Origin: an uncultured Brachyspira sp.
GTDB lineage: Bacteria > Spirochaetota > Brachyspiria > Brachyspirales > Brachyspiraceae
Reading direction: 5' to 3'
Length of the DNA: 64,000 nt
NCBI RefSeq assembly: GCF_944390845.1
Contig: NZ_CALXRM010000003.1
Coordinates: 28,493 to 92,492, forward strand
In this document: positions 8,738 through 16,667 of the stretch, one piece after another
Position numbering within the stretch: the stretch's first letter is position 1
Layout: every line of letters starts with the position of its first letter
The notes under the pieces: model-generated
Seen by the model: only the letters and a program-made list of their open reading frames with translations
What the model was told of the DNA's origin: nothing
The model's database searches: none
Translations under genes and position numbers: made by a program

Positions 8738-9961
8738 ATGGAAAATATAGAAAATAAACAGTCACAAATAGAAAAAATTATTGAAGAATATGATAATAAA
8801 TTGAAAGATAAAAACAGAGAGATAGAAAAATTAAATGATGAATTAAACAGAATATCAACTAACAATTATAATGCAGGCATTCCAAATGTAATGTCAAATA
8901 GGGGAGATGAAAGCGATGATTTTTCATTTCCTCATAAATGGGCATTAACTTGCAAGAGAATGGAGAACTCTATTTATCTTGAGCCTATACTCCAGTTTTA
9001 CAGAGGAGTTTTTAATTCTTTTAATTATTTTTTGGAAATGCCAAAAGAATGCGAAGATAATGAAAAAGTAAACAATGCATACGATTTTTTTATAAGCCAA
9101 TTTGAAAGAGCAGGCGGACTTAAAAACTTAATAGTTAATGTTTCTTATAATGCATTAGTTTACGGCTTTTGTTTTTTTACTCCTAAATTAGAAGTTCTGC
9201 CTGCTAGGGCTTATGGATTTAAAGGAAGGATTGATGGCTTAAAAGGATTTAAATATTATGATCCTTCTTCAATATACAGGTTCAATTTTGATGAAAATGA
9301 CAGCGATGAAATAAAAAGCATAAGCATCATAAAAAGACATAAAGAATTTTTTAATGGTTCTTATGATGAGGCTAGTATTATAGATATAGATTTTGATTTA
9401 GCTTTAGCAGGGTATGCGAGTTATGGAAGTATTGAAGGCGACATTATAGGAAAGCCATTTTTATACAGTGCATATTCACTTTGGCAGATTTTAGAATCTA
9501 TGGATAATAGTTTCAACCGTAATTTAAAAAATATAGGTGAGCATAGTTTTAATTTTATAGCAAACACTGAACTTAATGATTCGAAGCGTAAGGAGGCAGA
9601 ACGTGAGATAAGGAATTTTATAAATAACGGCGGCGGAATTTTTATTTCCAAGTACGGCAAAATAGAAAAAATAGAAAGTATTGATGCTAATGAATGGTAT
9701 AATTTTAGAGACAGCATGCTTTCAGCCTTATTCAAAAATAAAGGTGTAGATATTAAAGCACTTGGTCTAAACAAAGGAGCTACTAAATCATTAGCTGAAC
9801 TTACTCAAGACAATGCACTTCTTATGGCAAGCGATATTGTTTCAGGTATAATCAATTATATAAATAATAGTTTTATTAAAAGATATTTTGATTTGAATTT
9901 CAAAAGTTTAAGGCTGTCAGGACAATGCGATTATTTTAGGATTTCTCATTCATTAGAATAA
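8738..9961 (+). CDS. phage-like portal protein
   Basis: About 407 residues. A short N-terminal coiled coil (1-40) is followed by a portal-like body with KWALTCKRMENSIYLEPILQ, the repeated Tyr/Phe-rich wing region and the basic segment near residue 300. The portal call rests on length, overall character, and position at the head of a capsid-connector-tail cluster; it is not motif-proven. The ATG at 8738 is preferred over 8732 because AAAAAGG then lies nine rather than three bases upstream. No terminase gene precedes it, which is odd for a complete prophage. Confidence 0.6.
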   Translation: MENIENKQSQIEKIIEEYDNKLKDKNREIEKLNDELNRISTNNYNAGIPNVMSNRGDESDDFSFPHKWALTCKRMENSIYLEPILQFYRGVFNSFNYFLEMPKECEDNEKVNNAYDFFISQFERAGGLKNLIVNVSYNALVYGFCFFTPKLEVLPARAYGFKGRIDGLKGFKYYDPSSIYRFNFDENDSDEIKSISIIKRHKEFFNGSYDEASIIDIDFDLALAGYASYGSIEGDIIGKPFLYSAYSLWQILESMDNSFNRNLKNIGEHSFNFIANTELNDSKRKEAEREIRNFINNGGGIFISKYGKIEKIESIDANEWYNFRDSMLSALFKNKGVDIKALGLNKGATKSLAELTQDNALLMASDIVSGIINYINNSFIKRYFDLNFKSLRLSGQCDYFRISHSLE

Positions 9962-10029
9962 AAATGATTAATTTATTAAATATATATACTTAATTTATAA
10001 CAAACATTAACTTTTATATTCATATACAG

Positions 10030-10081
10030 TTGTCAATTATTTTAAGTTGTATATACTATATTTGTAAAGAAAATATTTACA
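10030..10081 (+). promoter_or_regulatory. promoter with downstream palindrome for the ImmA/IrrE operon
   Basis: TTGTCA (10030-10035), 16-base spacer, TATACT (10052-10057). A perfect inverted repeat TGTAAA-N7-TTTACA (10063-10081) covers the expected transcription start, a classic operator position. It precedes the small gene at 10130. Confidence 0.5.
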
Positions 10082-10129
10082 TCTTTTGTAACATTTTAGG
10101 TAATTAAATATTATTTGTGGGAGGTATTT

Positions 10130-10372
10130 ATGGCAGTTAAACTTTTCAGTAAAGAAGAATTGCAAAAATGCACTACAGAAAAAGAAGTAGAGGCATATTT
10201 TGATTCTTTAGGTATCGATGAAGAAAATTATGAACAAAAAATAAATGCTTTGACTGAGGCTTTAGAATCCCAACAGATTAAATGTTTTTCAGAAACTTCT
10301 TTAAAAAATAGATATAAAGATATATTAAGTATATTTTTAGATGAAGAAGTTAGAATGTATAGGGGATTTTAA
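10130..10372 (+). CDS. small hypothetical protein in the virion cluster
   Basis: 80 residues, acidic, predicted helical. The start is the ATG at 10130, preceded by TGGGAGG at six bases. It lies 6 bases from the peptidase gene, so both share the promoter at 10030. No family recognised. By position it could be a partner or substrate of the ImmA/IrrE-like protein; that is inference only. Confidence 0.6.
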   Translation: MAVKLFSKEELQKCTTEKEVEAYFDSLGIDEENYEQKINALTEALESQQIKCFSETSLKNRYKDILSIFLDEEVRMYRGF

Positions 10373-10378
10373 TTTGAT

Positions 10379-11014
10379 ATGGATAAATTAAATTTACAAG
10401 AAATAGCTGACAGATGCGGATATAATAATGTTTATAATGAGGCAAAAAAACAAGAAATTTTATTAAATAGTTTGCAGAATAATTTAATAGATAGTCTTAT
10501 AAATAGATATATAACAAAATCTTTACTTTCACATTGGAAAAGTGCAGTAGAAAGTATAGTGTTAGAAACAAGACAATATAAATTTAAAAATTTCTGCAGA
10601 GAAACTTCATATACAAATCCAAAAGTAATAAAAATAATGAATGTGGCACTTTATAAAATATTCATAAAAGAGAAAAAACTTTTTGAATATGGATATACTT
10701 TAAAAGATAAATATAATTGGGTTGATGTTATTGTTATAAATGAAGAAATGACAATTAAAGAAAAAAGATGTGTTGTTGCTCATGAACTGGCACATATTAT
10801 CATAGATAGGATATTAAAAGAGAATATAGATATAATTCCTAACATGGATTTTTATAATCTTAATGAGGAAGAATTAGCAAATATATTAATGTGTTATATA
10901 CTTTTAGATAAATCATTTTTTTATAAAAATGCACAATTTGAAGATTATGTAATTACAGATGTTTTAGATTTGAAAGAATTAAGAAACAGCATATTAAAAA
11001 AATATAGAAAATAA
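10379..11014 (+). CDS. ImmA/IrrE-family metallopeptidase-like protein
   Basis: 211 residues. A zinc-peptidase motif V-V-A-H-E-L-A-H-I (HExxH, residues ~138-142) is followed by a downstream Glu-rich helix EEELANILMCYILL that can supply the third ligand, as in ImmA/IrrE proteins. Such enzymes cleave repressors to derepress mobile elements or stress genes. It is embedded between portal and protease genes, so a switch for the virion cluster is a reasonable inference. No helix-turn-helix repressor is visible next to it. A terminator follows. Confidence 0.7.
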   Translation: MDKLNLQEIADRCGYNNVYNEAKKQEILLNSLQNNLIDSLINRYITKSLLSHWKSAVESIVLETRQYKFKNFCRETSYTNPKVIKIMNVALYKIFIKEKKLFEYGYTLKDKYNWVDVIVINEEMTIKEKRCVVAHELAHIIIDRILKENIDIIPNMDFYNLNEEELANILMCYILLDKSFFYKNAQFEDYVITDVLDLKELRNSILKKYRK

Positions 11015-11040
11015 ATTGTATTAAATAAAATTAAAATAAA

Positions 11041-11072
11041 AAGGCTTGGTATTAATTTACTGAGCCTTTTTT
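11041..11072 (+). terminator. rho-independent terminator
   Basis: AAGGCT (11041-11046) pairs with AGCCTT (11063-11068), then a run of T. It ends the two-gene peptidase operon. Confidence 0.75.
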
Positions 11073-11100
11073 ATTTTGTAATAACTTATAATCACTTATA

Positions 11101-11268
11101 TTTTTTGCTATAGGTATAGAGATAATAAATAATATCTTCTTGATTAGAACATTAAATCAATAATGATTGGTATTAAACCGCACATATTTTTGGATTTGTA
11201 TAATAAGTATTACCGTGCGGGATGCCAGTATGGCTAGTACTTTTTTGCTATAGATATAGAGATAATTA
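11101..11268. repeat. 28-bp direct repeat flanking a short family A-like hairpin
   Basis: TTTTTTGCTATAGGTATAGA at 11101 recurs with one change at 11241, and the match continues to about 28 bases. Between them lies a 44-base inverted repeat CCGCAC (11178)/GTGCGG (11215-11220), a shortened family A element. No gene in 11015-11307. Confidence 0.6.
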
Positions 11269-11307
11269 AAAATCATTTCAATATAATTAATATTTTAAGG
11301 AGATAAA

Positions 11308-12261
11308 ATGCTTAAAAAGAAATATAAAATTTTAGGGGATAGTTTCAAGCAATATATACCGCTTTCAAAAAATACTTTTGCTGAAACTAAAACTAATAAA
11401 ATCACAGAAAAAAATATTGATGAGTTAATAAAATCATTTGAAAAAAAGAGCATAGAAATATTTGTCTATAAGGGGCATAAAGAAGATGAAGAAAGGGAAG
11501 CTATTGGAAAAGTTTTAAGTTTGGAAAAAGATAATGAGGCAATAGGGCTTTATGCTGTTATAGAATGGTTTGATGACAGCATAACAGAGAAAAAATCTTT
11601 TTATCCTTCTATTGAGATGGTTGGAAAAAAATCTTATGAAGATAATGATTTTATTTATTGGGAGAATTGTGAAATCAAAGCTGTTGCTGCAGTGGAATAT
11701 CCTGCAAGCCGTAATGTTGATTTGCTTTGTGCTAGTGCAATTATCAGTAATGAAGAAAATATTAATGGAGAGTATATGCAAAAATTAAGAACAGTATTAG
11801 AAAAATTAATTAGCGAAGAAAAAGAAATTCAAAAAGAGGCTAGAAATGAATTTGTTTATTTGTTTAAAAATGATGAAGAAATTCAAAATATTATTATTGA
11901 TATGATAGTAAAGAAATTAAAAGAAGATAATTCAAAAGAAAATAATAAAGATAAATCAAACAAAGATTTCAATAATTCAGATAACAGCAATAAAGAATTA
12001 AATTTATCAGCTATAACTTACGGAGATTGGTGCAATGAATATGCAGAGAGTCAGAATGCAGTAAGATGTTCTTCAAAATCAGAAAGCTCTACATTTATAA
12101 AGGCAAGAAAACTTTTCAAAGCAGGATTAAGCAAAGAAGAAATAATGTCAATAGTAAGAAATGATTTAGTGCCTATTGGAGTAGGAGGCGGAGAGAAAAT
12201 TAACTTATCGGCATTAAGCGAAGAAAACAAATACAGCGAGATAGCAAAACTATTTAAATAA
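11308..12261 (+). CDS. phage head maturation protease / scaffold-like protein
   Basis: 317 residues. The N-terminal ~150 residues resemble Mu-like protease I/scaffold proteins: an IEIFVYKGHKEDEEREAIGKVLS strand region, then FYPSIEM and a VAAVEYPAS segment ahead of a likely self-cleavage zone. The middle (150-220) is Lys/Glu/Asn-rich and scaffold-like. The C-terminus repeats ESSTFIKARKLFKAGLSKEEIMSIV. It lies directly upstream of decoration and capsid genes, the canonical place for this function. AAGGAG precedes the ATG. Confidence 0.6.
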   Translation: MLKKKYKILGDSFKQYIPLSKNTFAETKTNKITEKNIDELIKSFEKKSIEIFVYKGHKEDEEREAIGKVLSLEKDNEAIGLYAVIEWFDDSITEKKSFYPSIEMVGKKSYEDNDFIYWENCEIKAVAAVEYPASRNVDLLCASAIISNEENINGEYMQKLRTVLEKLISEEKEIQKEARNEFVYLFKNDEEIQNIIIDMIVKKLKEDNSKENNKDKSNKDFNNSDNSNKELNLSAITYGDWCNEYAESQNAVRCSSKSESSTFIKARKLFKAGLSKEEIMSIVRNDLVPIGVGGGEKINLSALSEENKYSEIAKLFK

Positions 12262-12327
12262 AAATTAGTAGATAGTTAAATATTTCAATATATAAATAGA
12301 TTAAATCATACAAATGTGCAATAAAAA

Positions 12328-12420
12328 AGTTAGTCGACCAATTGGCACCCTTACAGTTGGTATAACAATAATAAGCGAGCCGACCAAGTAGGCACCTTTA
12401 TAGGTGGCATAACAATAATA
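12328..12420 (+). repeat. family G leader repeats (two tandem copies)
   Basis: Two ~46-base units. One ends GTTGGTATAACAATAATA, the next begins GCGAGCCGACC and ends GGTGGCATAACAATAATA at 12420. The second runs directly into GGAGTTCGAATG, so the unit forms the 5' leader of the decoration gene. Confidence 0.7.
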
Positions 12421-12429
12421 GGAGTTCGA

Positions 12430-12798
12430 ATGGCACAAGGTTCTATAATAAAAGCTGGTATTCATAGCGATGAAGCCAATTTACCAAAAAGAGGATTTCC
12501 TGTATCAATAAAAGATGATAATGGGAAAGGAGTTTTTTCACTTTATAGTGAAGGTTCAGTATTTATAGGGGTTGCTTTGGAAGATGCATTCTCTTATAAA
12601 GAATTCGGATTAAAGCCAAATACAATATCAGTTTGCTATGATGGAATAGTTAATGCAGTTGTAGCTGAAAGTGTTATAGCTGGCGATATTGTAACGGCAT
12701 CAGATAAAGGATTCAAAAAATCATTAGACGGACATGGAGTAGGAATAGTTATAAGAGGCGGAAGCAATTATGCAGAGATACTTTTGAAATCTGTATGA
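12430..12798 (+). CDS. capsid decoration/cement protein
   Basis: 122 residues, beta-rich, glycine-rich, with GIVNAVVAESVIAGDIVTAS and a VGIVIRGGSNYAEILL end, like DUF2190-type or lambda gpD-like head decoration proteins. Placement between protease and major capsid gene fits. GGAG lies six bases before the ATG and is contributed at the end of a family G leader repeat. Moderately confident in role, high in being coding. Confidence 0.7.
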   Translation: MAQGSIIKAGIHSDEANLPKRGFPVSIKDDNGKGVFSLYSEGSVFIGVALEDAFSYKEFGLKPNTISVCYDGIVNAVVAESVIAGDIVTASDKGFKKSLDGHGVGIVIRGGSNYAEILLKSV

Positions 12799-12910
12799 TT
12801 GTATTGTAACTAAAGTTTCAAAAATATATCAAACATAAAAATCTTGAATATATTATTTTTGTAATAATCTTAAATATTTTTTAAAATAATTTTTATTAGC
12901 AACAAAATAA

Positions 12911-13026
12911 AGTGAGCTGTCCAGTAGGTAGCCTTACAGTTGGTATAACAATAAATATAGTGAGCCGTATCAGTCAGCAACTGAAGTTGCTGGCTAATAT
13001 TAGCGAAGGCGAACATAACAACAATA
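12911..13026 (+). repeat. family G leader repeats (two tandem copies)
   Basis: Unit one GTGAGCTG...GTTGGTATAACAATAAA; unit two GTGAGCCG...GGCGAACATAACAACAATA. Unit two contains a hairpin core CAGCAACT/AGTTGCTG. It abuts GGAGTAATAATG, the ribosome-binding site and start of the capsid gene. Confidence 0.7.
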
Positions 13027-13035
13027 GGAGTAATA

Positions 13036-14079
13036 ATGAGCATACCTAATTTACAAAATATACAAAATAAACTTTTTCCAATAATCAATAAAGAAATGCC
13101 TAGATATATGGGGCAGACTAATTTCGTGAGTAAATATATACCTGAAATTTTTGTCGGTGTTTCTCAAGGAGCCATTGGAGGCGATTTAGATAATACTGCT
13201 TTCAATTTAAAAAATATGTACGGCGGTACTTCATTAGGAGATTTAAATATTTTCAATGAGTATCCTAAACATGAGGCCAGAGTTTTTAAAATGGAGCCTG
13301 AGGAATATTATATCGGAATAGATATTAACAGAATAGAAGAAATCAATGAGCTTTATGCAAGAGATGAGAAAAAAGCCGGAGAAGAAATTTTAAATTATAT
13401 TGCACAAAAACTTGTTTCAAGACTCGGGCTTTTAAGAGAAAGAAATTTAGCAGCAAAAGTTACAGATGCAGAACTTTATGGAAGTACAAACACTGTTGAT
13501 TTAACTGCTAAGCCAATAAGCACTTGGACAGAGGCTGATATTGATAATTTCTTTTCTTCATTTATAGATTTGGCAAAATATTTGAATTATGCTGTAGGCG
13601 GAAATTTATTTAATGATAAAATGGAGCTTCAGGATAATGGACAGAAACTTTATATAGTTATTCCAATAGATGTATATATAAAACTTCAAGGCTTATTCAG
13701 ATTATTTTCTAATTATATATCAATGATAGGAAATGATGCTAACGGAAAATATAAAGCATTCAGACCGGATATTTTTAATGCAGTAACAAGCGGAATCACA
13801 GTTGTAGGAACTGCATTCAGGGTTGCTGATGATCATGAAGTTGATCAAAAGTATCAATTAGAAAATCTTACAGATATATGGACAGGTTCATCAATTTATA
13901 TGTTTACAACTTCATCTAATGTTTTGGATATGGCTTCAATAAAAGAGGTCGTATATTTAAATCATGATATAAGAGAGGTTGATATATTAGGCAATAATTT
14001 GTGGAGAACAAGAACAAAGAGATGCACAGTAGCTTCTAACCCTTACGGCTTCTGCAAAATAGATTTGAGCTTGTCTTAA
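13036..14079 (+). CDS. major capsid protein
   Basis: 347 residues (~39 kDa). Features of a HK97-type or Mu-like major head protein: N-terminal helix, long beta-rich central part (YIVIPIDVYIKLQGLF), glycine-containing loops near residues 48-70, and a basic C-terminus RTRTKRC. Position after protease and decoration genes fits. The mass matches my memory of the 38-kDa major head protein of Brachyspira gene transfer agent VSH-1; identity is inference. GGAG from the family G leader is 7 bases upstream. Confidence 0.75.
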   Translation: MSIPNLQNIQNKLFPIINKEMPRYMGQTNFVSKYIPEIFVGVSQGAIGGDLDNTAFNLKNMYGGTSLGDLNIFNEYPKHEARVFKMEPEEYYIGIDINRIEEINELYARDEKKAGEEILNYIAQKLVSRLGLLRERNLAAKVTDAELYGSTNTVDLTAKPISTWTEADIDNFFSSFIDLAKYLNYAVGGNLFNDKMELQDNGQKLYIVIPIDVYIKLQGLFRLFSNYISMIGNDANGKYKAFRPDIFNAVTSGITVVGTAFRVADDHEVDQKYQLENLTDIWTGSSIYMFTTSSNVLDMASIKEVVYLNHDIREVDILGNNLWRTRTKRCTVASNPYGFCKIDLSLS

Positions 14080-14138
14080 TTTAAATCAAGTATATATACC
14101 AAACAATTATATTTTGTCAAAATAAGTTTTTAAATTTT

Positions 14139-14355
14139 AATGTTTGCGGGGACTAGCCCCCGCACCCCCAGTTCTTTTATTGGTATAAAAGAACCAAAAG
14201 AACTGTATTTTATATAAATTATCATTTGAAAATAATTTAAATATATATTTTAAGTTTTAATTATAAATTATGGACTTGCTATTTATATAGATTATAGTAT
14301 TGCGTTTTTTGGTACTTTGGCGAAGCCCGCCTGTGGCGTGAGCGACAAAAAAGTA
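14139..14355. repeat. family C GC-rich hairpins
   Basis: The gap 14080-14382 holds no gene. Hairpin GCGGGG/CCCCCGC at 14149-14166; inverted AGTTCTTTT/AAAGAACT nearby; then a block GTACTTT...AAGTAC (14311-14354) with core TGGCGAAGCCCGCCTGTGGC, which recurs at 19611. These are the most GC-rich bases in the region. Confidence 0.65.
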
Positions 14356-14382
14356 CATTAATAAATATAATTAAGAGGCGGT

Positions 14383-14679
14383 ATGTCAAAGAAATCTTTA
14401 TTATTCTTTTTAGAAAACAGTATTACAAATAAAGAAATAAAAGCTAATGATTATGTTGTATCAAGAGTTGGTTATTTCTTTAGAGATGTGCATGAAAGAA
14501 GATGCAAAGTTATAGTGGAAAGCGATTTAAATATATCTTTAAGCGATTCATTTTTGATTATAAGCAAAGAGGAAGCAGAGGAGCTTATAAGAGAGAAGAT
14601 GAAGCCTAATGATGTAATAAATTATCTTAAAGAAGAAAACAAAAAATTAAAAGAGAAAATAAAAGAGCTTGAGGCTTAA
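14383..14679 (+). CDS. small coiled-coil protein in virion cluster
   Basis: 98 residues. The N-terminal ~65 residues have mixed strand/helix character; residues 73-98 are a charged coiled coil (VINYLKEENKKLKEKIKELE). AGAGGCGG precedes the ATG. The place after the capsid gene suggests a head-completion or assembly protein, but no family is recognised. Confidence 0.6.
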   Translation: MSKKSLLFFLENSITNKEIKANDYVVSRVGYFFRDVHERRCKVIVESDLNISLSDSFLIISKEEAEELIREKMKPNDVINYLKEENKKLKEKIKELEA

Positions 14680-14762
14680 TATATTATTTTATCATATATA
14701 ATTTTTTATAAAAATAATTATATATGTTTAGTTTGATATAAAATATAATTTTGGGCTTAAAA

Positions 14763-14826
14763 AATGCAGTCCTTTTGCTTCTTTGGGTCACCAAAAGAAG
14801 TGGGGACTGGGGCAAAGCCCCAGATA
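14763..14826. repeat. family C GC-rich hairpins
   Basis: Inverted CTTTTGCTTCTTTGG/CCAAAAGAAG followed by hairpin GGGGC-AAA-GCCCC, between two virion genes and just before the AAAGGTG ribosome-binding site of the next one. Confidence 0.6.
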
Positions 14827-14852
14827 TAAATTTTTAAAAAGGTGAAATTAAT

Positions 14853-15236
14853 ATGCAGGAATATATTTATGAGCCTGATATAGATTATTTTAAAAGCATA
14901 TTTAAAATGTTCAACTATGATGATATTGATACAGAATTTTTAAAAGAGCAGTTAAAAAATTATACCATTCAATTTAGAAGAATGATTTTAAATATGAATT
15001 ATACAGAACCTACAGAAGAAAACGGACTTCCTTTTATATCTATAAAAAATTATATATGCTATGAGGCAGCGAGACTTTTAACCGTTAATTTTGTTTCAAA
15101 CAGCGACTTAATAAATTTCATTCGCACAGAAAGTTTGCGTTTAAAAGAACTTGCTATAAAAGATTTATCAAGCATTGTAGTTGGAGAAAATAGTTATGAC
15201 AGTGTTCGTTTGGACGGCGATATAAAGAAGCCCTAA
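14853..15236 (+). CDS. probable head-tail connector protein
   Basis: 127 residues, helical, with a pattern YICYEAARLLTVNF and an acidic tail. The size and position (after capsid, before tail genes) match gp6/DUF4054-like connector proteins, but no diagnostic motif is visible. AAAAGGTG precedes the start. Confidence 0.5.
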   Translation: MQEYIYEPDIDYFKSIFKMFNYDDIDTEFLKEQLKNYTIQFRRMILNMNYTEPTEENGLPFISIKNYICYEAARLLTVNFVSNSDLINFIRTESLRLKELAIKDLSSIVVGENSYDSVRLDGDIKKP

Positions 15237-15281
15237 TATAAAAAATAAAATATATACTAAAAATTTTTAACTTTGTCAATT

Positions 15282-15510
15282 TTTTATTGTTCTTTTTCCC
15301 GCCGTAAAAAGAACCTATATCCTCGACAAGCTCGGATATGCTTCACGAAAGTGCAAGTATAAATTAGTACTAAATAATATTAATTTTGTCTTACATGTAA
15401 GATAAAATATTAAATTTAAGCTAAAATATAGCCTTTTTGCTTCTTTGTGGCACGCCAAAGGCACTTCCTTCGGTCGCAAAAGAAGTGGGGTGCGGGGCAA
15501 AGCCCTGCAA
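15282..15510. repeat. family C GC-rich hairpins
   Basis: The gap 15237-15572 holds no gene. Hairpin GTTCTTTTT/AAAAAGAAC (15287-15313), inverted ATCCTCGACAAGCTCGGAT (15319-15337), then a block with TTTTTGCTTCTTTG/CAAAAGAAG and GCGGGGC-AAA-GCCCTGC near 15493-15508, as at 14763. Confidence 0.6.
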
Positions 15511-15572
15511 ATATTTTATAAAAAATAAAAGTTTTTAGTATATGTAAAAATAAAAATTAAAAAGGTTATGAT

Positions 15573-16130
15573 ATGATACATTTCAAAAATAGTGTTATAT
15601 ATGTTTTAGATAATTTCATGAACTTTATGGCTGATGAATATATAGATTTTTCAGGAAATAAAGTTCAGGGAGAAAATAATTTAAACAGCCTATTAGATGA
15701 TAAATTAAAAATAGATTGTTTTAGTTTAGGTGCTGTTAAATCTATGAGTAAATCATTTCTTTGGGCTACAATATCAGAAGGTGAGAGCAGAGGGGATAAA
15801 TCATATATAGGTGACTCATCAGGTTTTGCAGATGACATATCTTTAAAAGCTACAGTATATAAAGAGCTTAAAGCAGGAGAATCATTTCTTGCATATACTA
15901 TGATTCCTTTAGCACTCAATCAGGCTTCTCGTTATTGGATATCAAAGTTAAATGATGAAGGAGAACGCATAGCTTTATCGCCTGTTATTAAATGGGAATC
16001 TCCTTCCTTTGACAGTGAAAACAATAAAAGACAATTTAATGATTTTTCATCTATTAGAGGCGTGAGTTTTTCTCTTGATATTAATTTTAGAATTATGACT
16101 GGGAGTTATTTAAATGAAGTTCTTTACTAA
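15573..16130 (+). CDS. probable tail completion/terminator-type protein
   Basis: 185 residues, mixed alpha/beta, ending in a strand-rich segment SFSLDINFRIMTGSYLNEVLY. Located between connector and major tail genes, where siphophages encode tail terminator or neck proteins. Function inferred from order only. Its last 17 bases overlap the next gene, indicating translational coupling. Confidence 0.5.
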   Translation: MIHFKNSVIYVLDNFMNFMADEYIDFSGNKVQGENNLNSLLDDKLKIDCFSLGAVKSMSKSFLWATISEGESRGDKSYIGDSSGFADDISLKATVYKELKAGESFLAYTMIPLALNQASRYWISKLNDEGERIALSPVIKWESPSFDSENNKRQFNDFSSIRGVSFSLDINFRIMTGSYLNEVLY

Positions 16131-16386
16131 TTTAATTAATAAAGCATTTAATAAAAAAGTTTATGATTATGTTCAAAACAGAGATAAGCTTTATAAAATA
16201 AAAATCACTTCTTCTCCGGAAAATGCTGTCATCACAATGAATGAAGAAGAAAAATATTTTGGTGCTTATAAAAAAGGTGAAGTTATAAATTATCAAGTGA
16301 GTATGGAAGGCTATCAAACAAAAGAGGGCAGTATAACAGTTGATAATAGAGATGTTTTGGAGAATGTAGTTTTAGAAAGTGTTTGA
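16114..16386 (+). CDS. PEGA-domain small protein
   Basis: 90 residues. Residues ~28-88 form one PEGA-like beta unit: KITSSPENAVITMNEEEKYF, GEVINYQVSMEGY, and a VTVD-type end followed by NVVLE. PEGA domains usually sit on surface proteins; here it may decorate the tail or neck. GGGAG lies eight bases before the ATG, inside the preceding gene. Confidence 0.6.
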   Translation: MKFFTNLINKAFNKKVYDYVQNRDKLYKIKITSSPENAVITMNEEEKYFGAYKKGEVINYQVSMEGYQTKEGSITVDNRDVLENVVLESV

Positions 16387-16407
16387 TTTAATATATTAAT
16401 TTTTTAA

Positions 16408-16540
16408 GCACGCGGTGAATAAAATTTTATATATAGTTGAAATTATAATTAAAATTTTATTTATATTTTTGTATGAGTTTAACGCGTGTTAATTATAGTG
16501 TTTATTTAATTAAAATTTGGGGTGGGCGGGCGGGGGTGAT
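16408..16540. repeat. family A element followed by truncated family S
   Basis: CACGCGGTGAA (16409) to TTAACGCGTG (16479-16488) is an A-type element with altered ends. After the usual linker a G-rich block TTGGGGTGGGCGGGCGGGGG starts an S element that is cut off by the family G repeat at 16553. The gap 16387-16667 has no gene. Confidence 0.55.
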
Positions 16541-16552
16541 AATATTGAAAAA

Positions 16553-16621
16553 AGCGAGCTGAAGCCCTTAACTTAATTTATTAAGTTAAGCCTTTAGGAG
16601 TAGGCGAGCATAACAATAATA
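16553..16621 (+). repeat. family G leader repeat, palindromic core
   Basis: AGCGAGC...core CTTAACTTAA/TTAAGTTAAG...GGCGAGCATAACAATAATA. Nearly identical to the minus-strand copy at 24107-24177, so it is a dispersed repeat, not a local duplicate. A second hairpin follows before the start of the tail gene. Confidence 0.7.
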
Positions 16622-16667
16622 AAAAATATAATTTTGAAAATTATATTTTATATGTGAGAGTATAACA

